From assembly GCA_021521415.1 (NCBI GenBank), contig JAIQDT010005472.1, positions 124,001-188,000 of the forward strand: DNA of 64,000 nt. Reading direction: 5' to 3'. Shown here piece after piece: positions 39,303 to 50,985 of the stretch (within the stretch, counting starts at the first letter, position 1; each line of letters opens with the position of its first letter). Position numbers and translations under genes: made by a program. Source of the stretch: Bidens hawaiensis (taxonomy: Eukaryota; Streptophyta; Magnoliopsida; Asterales; Asteraceae). Under the pieces are notes generated by a model that saw only the letters and a list, made by a program, of their open reading frames with translations, had not been told where the DNA came from and searched no databases.

Positions 39303-39680
39303 TCAATCATGGCTTGAACCTCGACGGCCACCGCCACCACTCCCGCCAGTTCCAAATCCACCAATGCTTCCTCTCCTTGTACCACCACCGCCTGTGCCAA
39401 TACCATCACCTGCACCACCTCCAGCTCTAGACTTACCACCACCACTAAGCCCCCCTCCACCACCTCCAGGTCCTCGACCACGACCTTTTCTAGATCCTCC
39501 ACCACCACCACGCCTTGGCCGAGTACAACGACTGCCACACTTACTCGGGTTAAACCGACACTCGTCACAAGTCCACTTCCCAGCCTCTATTATTTCATCT
39601 CCATGAGTGATAACAATCATGTGACACACTATGCTAATTAGAAGAAACAACACCCAAACCCATTTATGTGATAACCCCAT
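39303..39680 (-). CDS. Glycine-rich secreted protein, copy 2
   Basis: A 125-residue protein from ATG 39680-39678: signal peptide MGLSHKWVWVLFLLISIVCH, a short Cys-rich region with WTCDECRFNPSKCGSRC, then a basic glycine-rich tail (RRGGGGGSRKGRGRG, later GGGGTRRGSIGGFG) to GRRGSSHD. Secretion to the apoplast or wall is expected; function unknown. A TATA (complement of ATTATATAGA at 39741-39750) lies about 60-70 bases upstream, as in copy 1. This seems the best preserved of three related genes in the window. Confidence 0.78.
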   Translation of the reverse strand: MGLSHKWVWVLFLLISIVCHMIVITHGDEIIEAGKWTCDECRFNPSKCGSRCTRPRRGGGGGSRKGRGRGPGGGGGGLSGGGKSRAGGGAGDGIGTGGGGTRRGSIGGFGTGGSGGGGRRGSSHD

Positions 39681-39740
39681 AAGTCTATATGACTAAACCT
39701 AAACTTACTCTTGGTGTATGTGTTCTTTCTAAAAAGAAGG

Positions 39741-39750
39741 ATTATATAGA
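39741..39750 (-). promoter_or_regulatory. TATA box of glycine-rich copy 2
   Basis: The complement reads CACATGTCTATATAATCC, shared with glycine-rich copy 1 (36451-36460), at comparable distance from the start codon. Confidence 0.55.
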
Positions 39751-39759
39751 CATGTGGGT

Positions 39760-40777
39760 TCATTACTCCTACGAGTCATATCCACTTGCATACAACATTA
39801 CAATTATAAGCAATGATCAATGCTTGCATTATTGTACGTTGTTTTATAGTATGACCATGGTAACAAAGTTAGATTGCTAGTCTAATCGTACAGCTTGTAC
39901 AATTTGTAGCTAGTCACTGCAACAAAATTTAACCATTGACCACTCCCATTAGCAATCCATTAGTTTGAACCATTAACAAAAAATAACCATTATTTTGTTT
40001 CACTATTTGATAAAAAATATGAATACAAAATCAAACAAATAGACCAAAATAGTTTGTACCATCAAACCAATTTGCAAACTAGTTTTGAATCAAAGTAATA
40101 ACAATTACGGTCAATTTTGAGTTATTATTATTACTCTAGTTAAAAAATGTGACGTAAAAATAATAATAATAACTCCATCGTTAACATAAGTATTCTAATA
40201 CTGTATATACTTCCTACGTTAAAAAAATTTTGTACATAGATCGCCCCCATACAATAGATTATAAACTCGGATTACAAATCATAATATCTTAAAAACTTAA
40301 TTCAGTGGTTAATTTAGCATAAGAAGGTTGGATATGAGAATACATGTGCATTTAAAGCGATGCTAATATCGCTTTTATGCCTATCATGTCCCATGAAAGA
40401 CTTTTAACCTTTGTTTTAATGTCTTTAATTACATACATGAAGGCGAAGATATGAGAGTGTTAGGTCAATGAGAAGTCTAATGATACTTTGATACGACAAC
40501 TTGTACAAATGTTGTTGAAGAATTTAATCGAAAGTTAGTGAGTTGCCCCTTCTACATAAGTAACATAAGTAAATGTGATTAATGCATATGAATGAGCAAC
40601 CCTATTGGTGAAATTGCATCAAACTTATTGGTAGACTGTTTTTATAGTCAATGGTAAGAGCGCTTTGAATACTGACACGACATATTGAAAAGAATGTTAA
40701 TGGTGTATCATGGCCGCGTTTAGATTACTGTAATGGTTCGCTTTGTTGCTATAAAACATAGGAGATATGGTCACCTT
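39760..40777. other. Intergenic, no gene recognised
   Basis: AT-rich. Near 39895-39960 it repeats pieces of the 200-base array (GCTTGTACAATTTGTAGC). No coding frame is credible. Confidence 0.5.
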
Positions 40778-43166
40778 TCTCACACCCCGGTTTAGGGCCT
40801 AGGCATATGACCAATAGTTGGTACCTGTTTTGTAAATACATCAGAGTTGCGGTTTATTTTAGCGGAAGACTTTGTTTATAATAAATTATTAATTTATTTG
40901 AAACTTCTCGGATAACAAATATCCGAGTGTTTGACTTATAAATCATATTTTAAATCTTGTTTATGATAATTCAATAGTTTAAAACCGAGCCATCTCTACC
41001 TTGCGAGCATCTAGCTTCATGAATGACTATATTCCTTGTACCTGTGCTAATTTGTTTCCCTGAAATGTGGGGAAAAATACGTCAGCGATATGCTGGTGAA
41101 CACGTATGACTCAATAAAACATTTTGAATGACATTATAATACAAATGTAGTTTTCTTGACAATCTCAGCGGAAGCATTTCTACTTCCGGTATATGTACCA
41201 CTGCCCTACACACACAACGGCATTCCCCAAGCCAAACGGCCCTAAACTGAGAACTGGTCGTGACCGTTTAAGCTCGCGGCTTCATTGCCTTTTTGATTGA
41301 GCTTTAACAATTATGTTTGGATCCATACACATGCGTATTCGGTCTGAGTTGATATTATTCTCTACTTTGTATTATAACGTTTTAGAAATTTCATTATCTC
41401 ATGTAGACATTGATTGACTCGTTAAGACAAACGCCCGTTCGTCTCATTGAGTATAAATTTGTTTTGACTGATTAAAAAGGTTAACGTATTCACCTGTGAT
41501 TGTCTGTTCTGAATGATATGGTGATCTCGTTTGAAACCTTTTGTGAATGATTGATTGATTGATGATTGACCTATAAAATAGGTATATAAATATCCAGATC
41601 GTTACTTGATCCGGCTACAGACCCTTAGTCTGGTTTTGATAGCTTTAAACCTTGATTGATCATTTATTTGAATAAAATATTGAGACAAATAGTCTTTTTT
41701 ATTTATTTACCAAATCATATGCTGAGTTTCTTCTTCATGAAGAAACATCTATAATCTTTTTCTTCTTCAAGAAGAAACATTCATTGAGTGCTTAGTATTA
41801 AATGTAAAATCTTATGTTTTTTAATCATAAAGAAACAATGTTTTTACTATATTCCTTGTGTATGAAATACTATGTTTCTTAATCGTTAAGAAACTATATC
41901 TTGACTATATCCTTATGAATGAAAAATATGTGTTTCTTAATTGTAAAGAAACCTTACTATAATCCTTTGTATGTTTAAAGCTTATGTAAACATAATTATG
42001 ATCAAGGTTTGGGCTATATCCCTGACTATAGTCTAAGCCATATAATATAAAATAATGACTTAGGCAGAACCCCTACCTTACATGGGTATTCGGAGTTTGA
42101 TTATCTAAGATTGACTGAGCAACAATTCCATTCTCTATCGCATTCTAGAGCTTAAACTGTCATAACCTTAGAGCTTGGCACGCATTACGATGCTTGGCAC
42201 GCAAACGAGGCAACATATGGTGGTCGTCGTGTCGTGCACGTACTTCGAGATAGATTGTCGAGTTATCTTCGGGTGGCACGCATTTCGAGGTTTCATCGGT
42301 GTATGGCACGGATTACGAGGTGACGATTGTCGGGTCGGTGCACGGAAACCGAGGTAGAGAGAGTATTTCTAGAGAAAGAAAGTTTGGTGTGAGGAATAAA
42401 TGAGCCGTGAACCCCCCTTTTATAGCCGATGGGTCCTCTTCCTTAGCCGTCGCGTACCGCGACGCCGCCATTTCTGCATGAATGCCACGTGGCCTGCCAC
42501 GTGTCCTTCCCTACTGCCACGTGTCACCAGAGTGTGACACGTGTCCCTGAGTCATCGGAACCATCGCGGTACGCGATGACCTGTTCTGGGCTCGTCGCGT
42601 AGCGCGATGGGTCCCTAAACACAATTTTTTACTTTTAGTCCCTTGTCTTTTGTTAGCTTGTCACTTCCGGGTCTAACTCTTATTGTACAAAAATACTAAG
42701 GCGGCTCTCGGCGATGCTAGCGTGCGAAGTGCAAAGTGCGCCATCAAAGCGCCACATTTCGCCCAACGCCCGAGCCCGTGCGTGTGCGTGTGCGCATCGG
42801 GTGCTTCGCACCCTCCGCTAGGACCACTGGGTGCATGCTAGGTATATATGAATATAAATATGGAAAATCTCTTCCTTATAAAGAGCTTCCATTTCTTTAC
42901 CACTTTCCATGTGGGATGGGTTTTAACTTCCTTATTTATACCCATGTGGAATGCTTCGTCTTTCTTACATCTTTCAATGTGGGAAGGAATTTCCTTATTC
43001 CATATCCTTAACATGAGATGACCTTCTTTATGGAATATTTTATTTCCTTTATAAAATAATTTTATTTTCCTTATTTAATTTTTCTCATTACTTATTTTAG
43101 AGAATAATTTCGATCCTTCAACTTTACCAAGTTGTCAAATTTGGATCGAAATTTTGGGGATTTACA
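40778..43166 (-). repeat. Probable solo LTR of a Gypsy element
   Basis: About 2.39 kb, almost the same length as the Gypsy LTR at 43956-46352, beginning TCTCACACCCCGG (compare TGTCACACCCCGA there) and ending GGGGATTTACA. Flanks ACCTT and ACTTT could be a worn 5-base duplication. The complement has a strong TATA (GGCTATAAAAGGGG at about 42414-42427) with the right polarity. No internal retrotransposon sequence flanks it, hence solo. Confidence 0.55.
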
Positions 43167-43399
43167 ACTTTACTCATTTTACATTTATATTCGTTTCGTA
43201 AATATCATCATCGTTTTAGAGCAGGATATATGCAATTGGCCCTCATATTGTATACTTAAGATATACTTTAATATGTTTTTTTAAACTTTGAATAGTTATA
43301 ACACGAAGCCTTATGGCTTAAACTTTATTAGCATAATAACTTCAAATACATAAATGAAAAGAGTTACAACGTATAAAACGTATAAACGGTTTATATAAA

Positions 43400-43955
43400 T
43401 TAAGCATTAGAAACCACCACCTCCTCCGTCGCCACCACCCGCGCCACCTCCACCACTAATACCTCCAGCTCCACCGCCTACACCTCCTCCTGCTCCAAAC
43501 CCTGTGCCATTAATTGCCTGAACCTCCTCCTAAACCACCACCTCCACCACTTCCTCCTAGACCGCCTACACCTCCTCCTGCTCCTGCTCCTGTTCCTATT
43601 CCTACTCCAAACCCTCTGCCATTGGCTGAACTCCTCCTAAACCGCCACCTCCACCACTTCTTCCACTGCCACCTCCTCCTAGACCGCCATCACCTCCTAT
43701 ACCGCCACCTACTCCACCTCTAGCTCCAAAGCCCCCTCCACTTCCTGAACCTCTTCCTAAACCACCACCTCCACCACTTCCTCCACTGCCACCTCCTCCT
43801 AGACCGCCATCACCTCTTAAACCACCTCAACTCCAAAGCCCCCTCCACTTCTTGAACCTCCCCCTAAAACACCTCTTCCACCACTTCACTACCACCACCT
43901 CCCACTCTGAACCCACCACCACTTCCTGCCCATCCCCTTTAACCACCTCCTCCAC
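43400..43955 (-). pseudogene. Glycine-rich protein remnant, cut by the Gypsy element
   Basis: The minus strand encodes a long Gly-rich stretch (GGLRGDGGLGGGGSGGSGGG and similar) in tandem 100-base repeats but with several frameshifts and stops. It resembles the glycine-rich tails of the two genes to the left. The Gypsy LTR begins directly at 43956, so the 5' part with the signal peptide must lie beyond the Gypsy element, outside the window, or be lost. No start codon is present. Confidence 0.6.
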
Positions 43956-46352
43956 TGTCACACCCCGACCAAAGGCGGCGGAACATGCCGAGGTGTAACG
44001 ATTGCCCATAAGCGCATGACACTATTTAAAGCGACAATATTTAACAAATTCATTTCATTTCACAACATCGAAAATGTCACATAACCAAATATTCCTAAGT
44101 CAAATACAACAAAATATAGCAAAATATAGCAAATCAAATAGTGTTCATTTTTGCTAATATCCTTACGGTATTTGTGTCATTTTCTTCACCGAACTCCATA
44201 ATCAAACTAGATGCAAACCTGTAACATTTCATAAAACAAAGTTGTCAACACAAAGGTTGGTGAGCAATTCATAAGTTTGAACAATAGATATATAGTATGA
44301 AAAGCCACAAAACTAATATACAAAACCATAAATAATAGCTATAAACTTGGATAAATTGACAATAGCTAATAGAATTACGTTAGCGCCACCTAGCTACAAG
44401 GGATTGCCAAGTAGTCTAGGATTTAATAGAATATCGTTAATTGCATTACGTTAACGACACCTTGCTACAAGGGGATGCCAAGTAGTCTAGGATTTATAGA
44501 TTCCACCAACCGAAGGCGATAAACACATAGGCATATATGCATAGAACACCAAATCGAGCAATTATTCAAGTAAAGTATACAATAACGTTTGTGTTTAAAG
44601 ACTCAAGTATAAAGCATTTGATTTGAAATAAGTATGAAATGTCACCCCAAAACAAAAGATAGAAAACGGGGTATGAAGTTACTCACGTTCAAGTATAAAA
44701 CTTGATCGGTAAAAGATGAATAACCGGATGGATGAAGTTTAACGAGCAAGGCCTAAATGACAATAAAATCTTGGAATTAGAATGGTTGTCTTGAAGATCT
44801 TTAAATAAAATAATTGTTGCAAAAAGTAAACAATTAAAGTTCAATGTTTAAAATGTAACCATTTAAGAATTTATAATAACAATCCTTTAAAAATGTAAGT
44901 TTGCTCGAAACCGGGTTAAAGTATCTAACCTTAATATTTACTTAACCAATGTTAAGTAATAAGGTGGGAAAAATGCTAAAATGCAAGTTCCTTTGGTACA
45001 AAGATACTAAAACGGGTTTTTAACGAGTGTTCGGGCTGTCGATTCGGGTCTTGACAAATGGTCAAACCCAAAGTCAACTTTCCAACATATTAATTGTTAT
45101 GAGATAACTCATTAAAATATACTAACACTTAACCAAGTATGTAGATCTATTGTTTTGAACTAACAACGCACGTTAAGCGAGTGTTCGGTTTTATTGGTCC
45201 AAACTATATGATGAGATCAAGTTGGATCCAACAATTCCAAGTACTTAAGAAAATAATTAAAATCAGTTTGTAAACTATTTTTAAAGAAATATACAAGTCT
45301 TGTGTGTCTTAAGCGAGTAAAAGTCGGTATAGTTCGGTTTGGTTCGGTCTCCATCTCAAAAATAGTTCATAGATGGTTTATACATGCCCAAATATCATAG
45401 AACTTGTATATTGGTTTATAAATGAAGAAAACTTAAATTTTACAACAAAAAAGTTAACTACAAGTCTTTTAAGCAAAAGTTTCGGTTTAGTTCAGTTTCC
45501 ATCTCCCAACGAGTTCATAGATGGATTCCATATGCTTAATATCAAAGAACTTGTAAAAATTATTTTTAAAACTCAAATCTAGCAATAAACATGTTTAAAC
45601 AACTATTTTAACAAAACTAGTAAACAAAAGTTTGGTTTCCGGTTTGGACTAGTTTCGGTTAAACCGAGGTTAGTCTTATACAAACCCACACCATGGAACT
45701 TGTAAATAAGATGAACAAACTAAAAGGGTTATAAGTTAGTCATAAGTGATATGTATAATAACTTATGTGTGTGTATGTATATCAAGAACACGAAGTCCTC
45801 CATGAAGCCTTGCCTTATGACTTTCGAAACTTAACCAACCGGAGTCGGTGAAGTAACAAATAAAGGAAACAAGGGGTGTGTATTATATATATGTTGTACC
45901 ACCATATTCAAGTGTTAGTAATATTAGATGAACAAATTAAAATGAAAGACTATAGTTAGTCGAACTTAAGAAATCAAAATAACAAAATGTTGAAGATGAA
46001 TACTTGGATTTGAGAGAGATTTTGGAGAAGATGAACAGCCAAAATGGTGTATGGAGTCTTGCTTTTATAATGGTAAGAGTATGGTTATACAAATAGGGTA
46101 AAGATGCATGTGATGGTTGAAATGGTCAAACAAGTTTTTGGTAAATGGCAATAATAGTCCCCAAAGTTTGGTTTAAGTCATTTTAAGGAGTTTTAAGGAC
46201 CAAAAAAAATGTTTTCAAGACCCAACAAGTGTAAAACAATATTGTAACATAAAATCCATCATTTTGATTATATCATAAGCTTTGGTTTACAAAATGGGTC
46301 GGTTTACATGATAAACGAATACAAACGAGACCCGAAATTGACGAATGTCACA
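43956..46352 (-). repeat. 3' LTR of the Gypsy element
   Basis: 2397 bases, TGTCACACCCCG at one end and GAATGTCACA at the other, so the transcript strand begins TGTGACATTC and ends GTGTGACA. A TATA (complement ATTATAAAAGC at about 46062-46072) is in the right orientation. The purine-rich tract adjoining it (complement AAAGTAAGGG, next to 46353) is the plus-strand primer site. A near 75-base tandem duplication (TACAAGGG...GCCAAGTAGTCTAGGATT) lies at 44373-44505. Confidence 0.85.
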
Positions 46353-46359
46353 GTATCCC

Positions 46360-49289
46360 TTACTTTAGGAAATTTCGTCCCGAAATTAAGATGACGATGA
46401 TGATGCAAACAAGTGTGGATACTTCTCCTTCATTGTGTCTTCTTGTTCCCAAGTGAACTCCGCGCCACGCCGTGATTCCTATCGAACTACGCTTAGTTTT
46501 CTTCTCGCTGCGATCCATGATCTCAACGGGTCGTTCAACCATGATCATCGAATCATCGACATGTACTTCGTCGAGAGGTATATGGAGATTACCCTCGGCT
46601 AAGCACTTCTTAAGATTTGATACATGAAAAGTCGGATGAACACCCGCAAGTTCTTCCGGTAGTTCGAGTCGATAAGCCATCTTCCCAACACGTTCAAGGA
46701 TTTTAAAAGGACCAACGAAACGAGTAGCTAGTTTACCCTTCTTTCCAAAACGGACTACCCCCTTCCAAGGAGATACTTTTGAAAGGACAATATCGTCAAC
46801 ATTAAATTCGATAGGTTTTCGTCGTATATCGGCGTAACTCTTTTGACGATTTCTAGCGGCTAGGAGATTCTTACGGATTTGATTAATGACATCTGTGGCT
46901 TCTTGGACCATCTCGGGTCCCGTGATTTGAGCTTCACCGATTTCGTTCCAACAAATCGGGGAACGACATTTACGACCGTAAAGAGCTTGAAAAAGAGCCA
47001 CATCAATGCTAGAGTGGTAGCTATTGTTGTAGGAGAACTTGATGAACGGAAGATGAGAATCCCAATTCCCACCGAAATCAAGAACACATGCTCGTAGCAT
47101 ATCCTCGAGTGTTTGGATTGTACGTTCGGATTGACCGTCCGTTTGAGGATGATAAGCGGTGCTAAGATCGAGAGGTGTTCCCAAAGCTTCTTGAAGAGAT
47201 CGCCAAAAATGAGAGGTAAAACGGGCATCGCGATCGGAGATGATAGACAATGGCAAACCGTGTCGACACACGATTTCCCGAACATAGATTTGAGCAAGCT
47301 GCTCGACAGAGTACTTCTCGCGAATCGGAATGAAATGAGCAGATTTGGTTAATCGATCGATGATCACCCAAATGCTATCGTTGTCTTTCTGGGTTTTGGG
47401 TAATTTGGTGATAAAGTCTATAGCAATGTCTTCCCATTTCCAAACGGGAATCGGTGGTTGTTCGAGTAGACCAAAAGGTCTTTGATGTTCGGCTTTGACT
47501 TTCAAGCAAGTAAGACATTTAGATACAAACAACGTTACATCCTTTTTCATACCCGGCAACCAAAAGGTAGCACGAAGATCGAAATACATCTTATCCGCAC
47601 CGGGATGAACGGAATAATGCGAATTATGAGCTTCGTCGAGAATACAAGTACGAAGGTCATCGCGATTGGGAACCCATAAACGATTGAGAAAATACAAAAG
47701 ACCATCGGGTTTGGTTTCGAGTTGAAGTTCGGCTCCACATGACATTTCGTCGTACATATTACCTTCTTCGACGGAGGTGCGTTGAGCTTGAAAGATACGA
47801 ATTTGAAGATCGGTTTGAACAATGACGCTTAGAAGTAGAACGGATTTAACATTAACCTTTAGACTTAGGGCGTCGGCGACAACATTCGCTTTACCGGGGT
47901 GGTAGCGAATCTCGCAATCGTAATCACTAAGTAATTCGGCCCATCGTCGTTGTCTCATGTTAAGATCTTTTTGGTCGAAAATGTGTTGAAAGCTTTTATG
48001 ATCGGTAAAAATCACACATTTTGTACCATAAAGGTAATGTCTCCAGATTTTGAGAGCGAAAACGACGGCACCAAGTTCGAGATCGTGAGTCGTATAGTTC
48101 TTCTCGTTGACCTTAAGTTGCCTTGATGCGTATGCGATGACTTGACCTCGTTGCATGAGAACACAACCAAGGCTTTGATGGGATGCATCACAAAATACAA
48201 CAAAATCGTCGTTTCCATCGGGAAGGGTTAGAATAGGAGCATTGCAAAGCATGTCCTTGAGAGTACAAAAGGCTTCCTCTTGCTTCGAACCCCAATCGAA
48301 GGGTTTTCCCTTATGGGTGAGAGAGGTAAGAGGCAAAGAGATCTTGGAAAAATTCCGAATGAAACGCCGATAATATCCGGCCAAACCGAGGACGGATCGA
48401 ATTTCCGTGGGAGTCGTTAGAGTTTTCCAATCCTTAACGGCCTCAATTTTAGCGGGATCAACATGAATACCTTTGTCGTTTATGATATGTCCCAAAAATT
48501 GAACTTCCTCGAGCCAAAATTCACATTTGGAGAATTTGGCATAGAGTTGTTCGTTTCTAAGGAGTTCGAGAATGGAACGCAAATGATGTTCATGTTCGGC
48601 TTTGGATTTAGAAAAGATAAGGATGTAATCAATAAAGATAATAACGAATTTATCAAGGAATGGTTTGCAAACGTGGTTCATGAGGTCCATAAATACCGCG
48701 GGTGCATTTGTTAACCCGAAGGGCATAACCAAAAATTCGAAATGTCCATATCAAGTACGGAAAACGGTTTTAGGAATGTCTTCTTCGCGAACACGCAATT
48801 GATGATTACCCGATCAAAGATCAATTTTGGAGAAACAAGTTGCACCTTGAAGTTGGTCGAATAAATCGTCGATACGTGGCAATGGATAACGATTTTTAAT
48901 AGTAAGCTTGTTGAGTTCACGATAATCTATGCACATACGAAACGAACCATCCTTCTTTTTCACGAAGAGAACGGGAGCGCCCCAAGGAGAAGAGCTTGGA
49001 CGAATGAAGCCTTTATCGGAAAGTTCTTCGAGTTGGTTTAATAGTTCTTGCATTTCCAACGGGGCTAGACGATATGGAGCCTTGGCCACAGGCATCGCGC
49101 CGGGCACAAGATCGATTTGAAATTCAATCGGACGAACGGGAGGAAGACCGGTAACATCAGCGGGAAAGACATCAAGGAAATCACGAACAACAGGAACATC
49201 TTGGATCTTCCTTTCCTTTTTGTCTTTTGTCATCGAGAGAGCTAGAAACGGAACGTAGTTTTGGCGTAAGTACTTTTGCGATTGAGCAC
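46360..49289 (-). pseudogene. Gypsy pol: reverse transcriptase, RNase H, integrase, worn chromodomain
   Basis: One reading frame from 49289 down to 46360, broken by two TGA codons at about 48816-48814 and 48740-48750 region, both at places where the family has an arginine codon (CGA). Domains: reverse transcriptase with [24 protein letters not shown] and [12 protein letters not shown]; RNase H ([19 protein letters not shown]); integrase with zinc-binding region, then [11 protein letters not shown] and [13 protein letters not shown]. The catalytic box reads FIDYILIF where the family has FIDD, so one of the metal-binding aspartates is lost. At the C-terminus the chromodomain is shortened and its last part ([20 protein letters not shown]) is in another frame. 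Not functional. Confidence 0.87.
49285..49289. repeat. Left target duplication AGCAC of the Copia insertion
   Basis: AGCAC lies directly before the TGTTGG end at 49290 and again directly after the ACA end at 62840 (62841-62845). Across it the Gypsy pol frame continues, which confirms the insertion point. Confidence 0.88.
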
Positions 49290-49361
49290 TGTTGGTGCAT
49301 GTTTTGTAACAGATGATCTTTTGTGTTTGTTAGAATTGAGAGCAACGGTCAAAGGAGAGTC
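49290..49361 (+). repeat. 72-base piece before LTR A
   Basis: Starts TGTTGGTGCATG like the LTRs, then ends AAAGGAGAGTC, which looks like the polypurine tract that normally precedes an LTR. It may be an LTR end fused to an internal 3' end, or a duplication of the LTR start. Confidence 0.5.
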
Positions 49362-49928
49362 TGTTGGTGCATTTTGTGACCGTCGCTATGCAATTCTGAT
49401 CAGCGGAAACGAAGTACGAAGTTAGAACAACTTCACCATAGGCGAAGTTATAACAACTTCGCCATAGGCGAAGTTGTAACAACTTCTGCCATAGGCGAAG
49501 TTAGAACAACTTCGCCATAGGCGAAGTTATAACAACTTTGCCTACTGGCCCAAGCATAAGCCCGCGAAGTTTATTTATATATATATGTGTGTCTTGTTTA
49601 GGTTTGAGCAGCCAGAAAATTAGAGTATTGTGTGTTCAGTTCAAGTAGCTAGAGAGAAACAGAGAGGCCGAGTCGTGTGGGACGGCCCGAGGTAGAGCTC
49701 ACCTCGGGTCGGCCATGTCTTTGTTTTTGTTCGTTTTGTAACATGGTTTGGTTATGATATAAAAGATCTGCAGATGTGTTTATCCCATTCGTGTGTTTGT
49801 TCGTGTGTTTGTATGTGTGTAATCGTGTTCTTCGTCTTCTATACCATTAAACGAGTCTAGGAGGATTCCGCACTCCTAGACCTCGTGCGGATCTCGTATC
49901 GATCGGCGACGCCCCGGGGGGACTTACA
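49362..49928 (+). repeat. LTR type A
   Basis: 567 bases from TGTTGGTGCATT to GGGGACTTACA, followed at once by a primer site. The first 200 bases hold four tandem 28-base units with AGGCGAAGTT and AACTTCGCC. It shares the start, the GCGAAGTT motifs, a TTTATATATA TATA region and GGATTCCGCAC near the end with LTR B, but most of the sequence differs, so it is a related subfamily. Confidence 0.72.
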
Positions 49929-49930
49929 AG

Positions 49931-49942
49931 TGGTATCAGAGC
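49931..49942 (+). other. Primer binding site A
   Basis: TGGTATCAGAGC, complementary to the 3' end of initiator methionine tRNA, two bases after LTR A. Confidence 0.85.
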
Positions 49943-50209
49943 CTTAGGCTCTTATGCTATGGTTCGAGATCTGCGTTTTGGTGTTTCTGGCACGTTTCTG
50001 ATGCGTTTTTGGCCGAACAGCCGCCGCAGGCGAAGTTATGGGGTTCAGGCGAAGTTGTCGCTTAAATTTTAGGGTTTAGGCGAAGATATAAGGTTAAGCG
50101 AAGTTATGTACAAGCGAAGTTATGGACAGGCGAAGTTATGGACAGGCGAAGTTAAGGAGGGGCGAAGTTGACTTTAGGCGAAGTTAAAAAAAAAAAAAAA
50201 AAGAAGAAG
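49943..50209 (+). repeat. Leader of element A with GCGAAGTT repeats
   Basis: No coding frame; eight GCGAAGTT words, mostly followed by AT, spaced 12-30 bases, ending in an 18-base A-run at 50187-50203. The A-run is the junction to the copied 3' end of element B. Confidence 0.75.
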
Positions 50210-50555
50210 TGCCGATGAAACAAATGCCCAAGGATGTGCTCAAAGACCTGAAGTGGTGGTATGTAGATTGTGAAACAGCTGAGGCAGTAATGGAGGATGA
50301 AGATGAACAAGAGCTGCTGAGAGTGTATGATCCGATGCATCTAGTGAACTTGTCTCAAGCTGATCTGCAGGTGCTGAATGAGAAGAAAATATTTTATATT
50401 CCTGCTTGGAAAGACGAAGCGAGGAAATATCAAAGAGTTGTTTCGGTTTGTGTACGCGAAGGAGTTCATGCTTAAAGATAGAGATACAAGATTGTTGAAG
50501 ATTACGAGACACGTGCTTGAAGATAGAGATATGAAGCTACTGCCAAGGGGGAGTC
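50210..50555 (+). repeat. Second copy of the element's 3' internal end
   Basis: Virtually the same as 62079-62424: the last 88 codons of the extra coding region (KWWYVDCETAEAVMEDED to REGVHA), then the purine tract CCAAGGGGGAGTC. Here it has no upstream part, so it cannot be translated from its own start. Confidence 0.88.
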
Positions 50556-50971
50556 TGTTGGTACATGATGTCAGTAGTTCAGTGTCAAGTGTCTGTAATC
50601 GAGTTTTTTAGATTTGTATTTGGATGTAAGCGAAGTTAGCTCACAAGTTCGCTGATACAGGCGAACTTATGAACTAAGCGAAGTTAGGGACAACTTCGCC
50701 TGAACATGCCAGGCGAAGTTGTCGTGTTTATATATGGCTAGGTTACGGCTTAGAACGTGATTTTTGATAGTACGAGTTAGTTAACGTGTTGTGTAATCGG
50801 TGATCATTGATATCACGTGTTTCCAGTTGCAATACAACGAGTATTTGTTTATTGTAACGTGTGTTCGATCGTGTTAACGTAAATCGTCTTCTACGCTCGT
50901 AACGTCTTACGTAGGGATTCCGCACCTACGTAGAACGAGATATTCCGTGTAGATCCGGCTGGGAACCTACA
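50556..50971 (+). repeat. LTR type B, left copy
   Basis: 416 bases from TGTTGGTACATG to GGGAACCTACA. Compared with 62425-62840 I count five substitutions and no gaps. A TATA-like TTTATATATGG lies near 50729-50739. Contains three GCGAAGTT and one AACTTCGCC. Confidence 0.88.
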
Positions 50972-50973
50972 AT

Positions 50974-50985
50974 TGGTATCAGAGC
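50974..50985 (+). other. Primer binding site B
   Basis: TGGTATCAGAGC two bases after LTR B, complementary to initiator methionine tRNA; marks the true 5' start of the B internal region. Confidence 0.87.

Noticed and set aside
43514..43723. Proline-rich frame on the plus strand
   Set aside because: It is the complement of the glycine-rich coding repeat; the related genes nearby have signal peptides on the minus strand.
46879..48714. Plus-strand frames across the Gypsy pol region
   Set aside because: They are complements of the long minus-strand pol frame and have no domain signatures.
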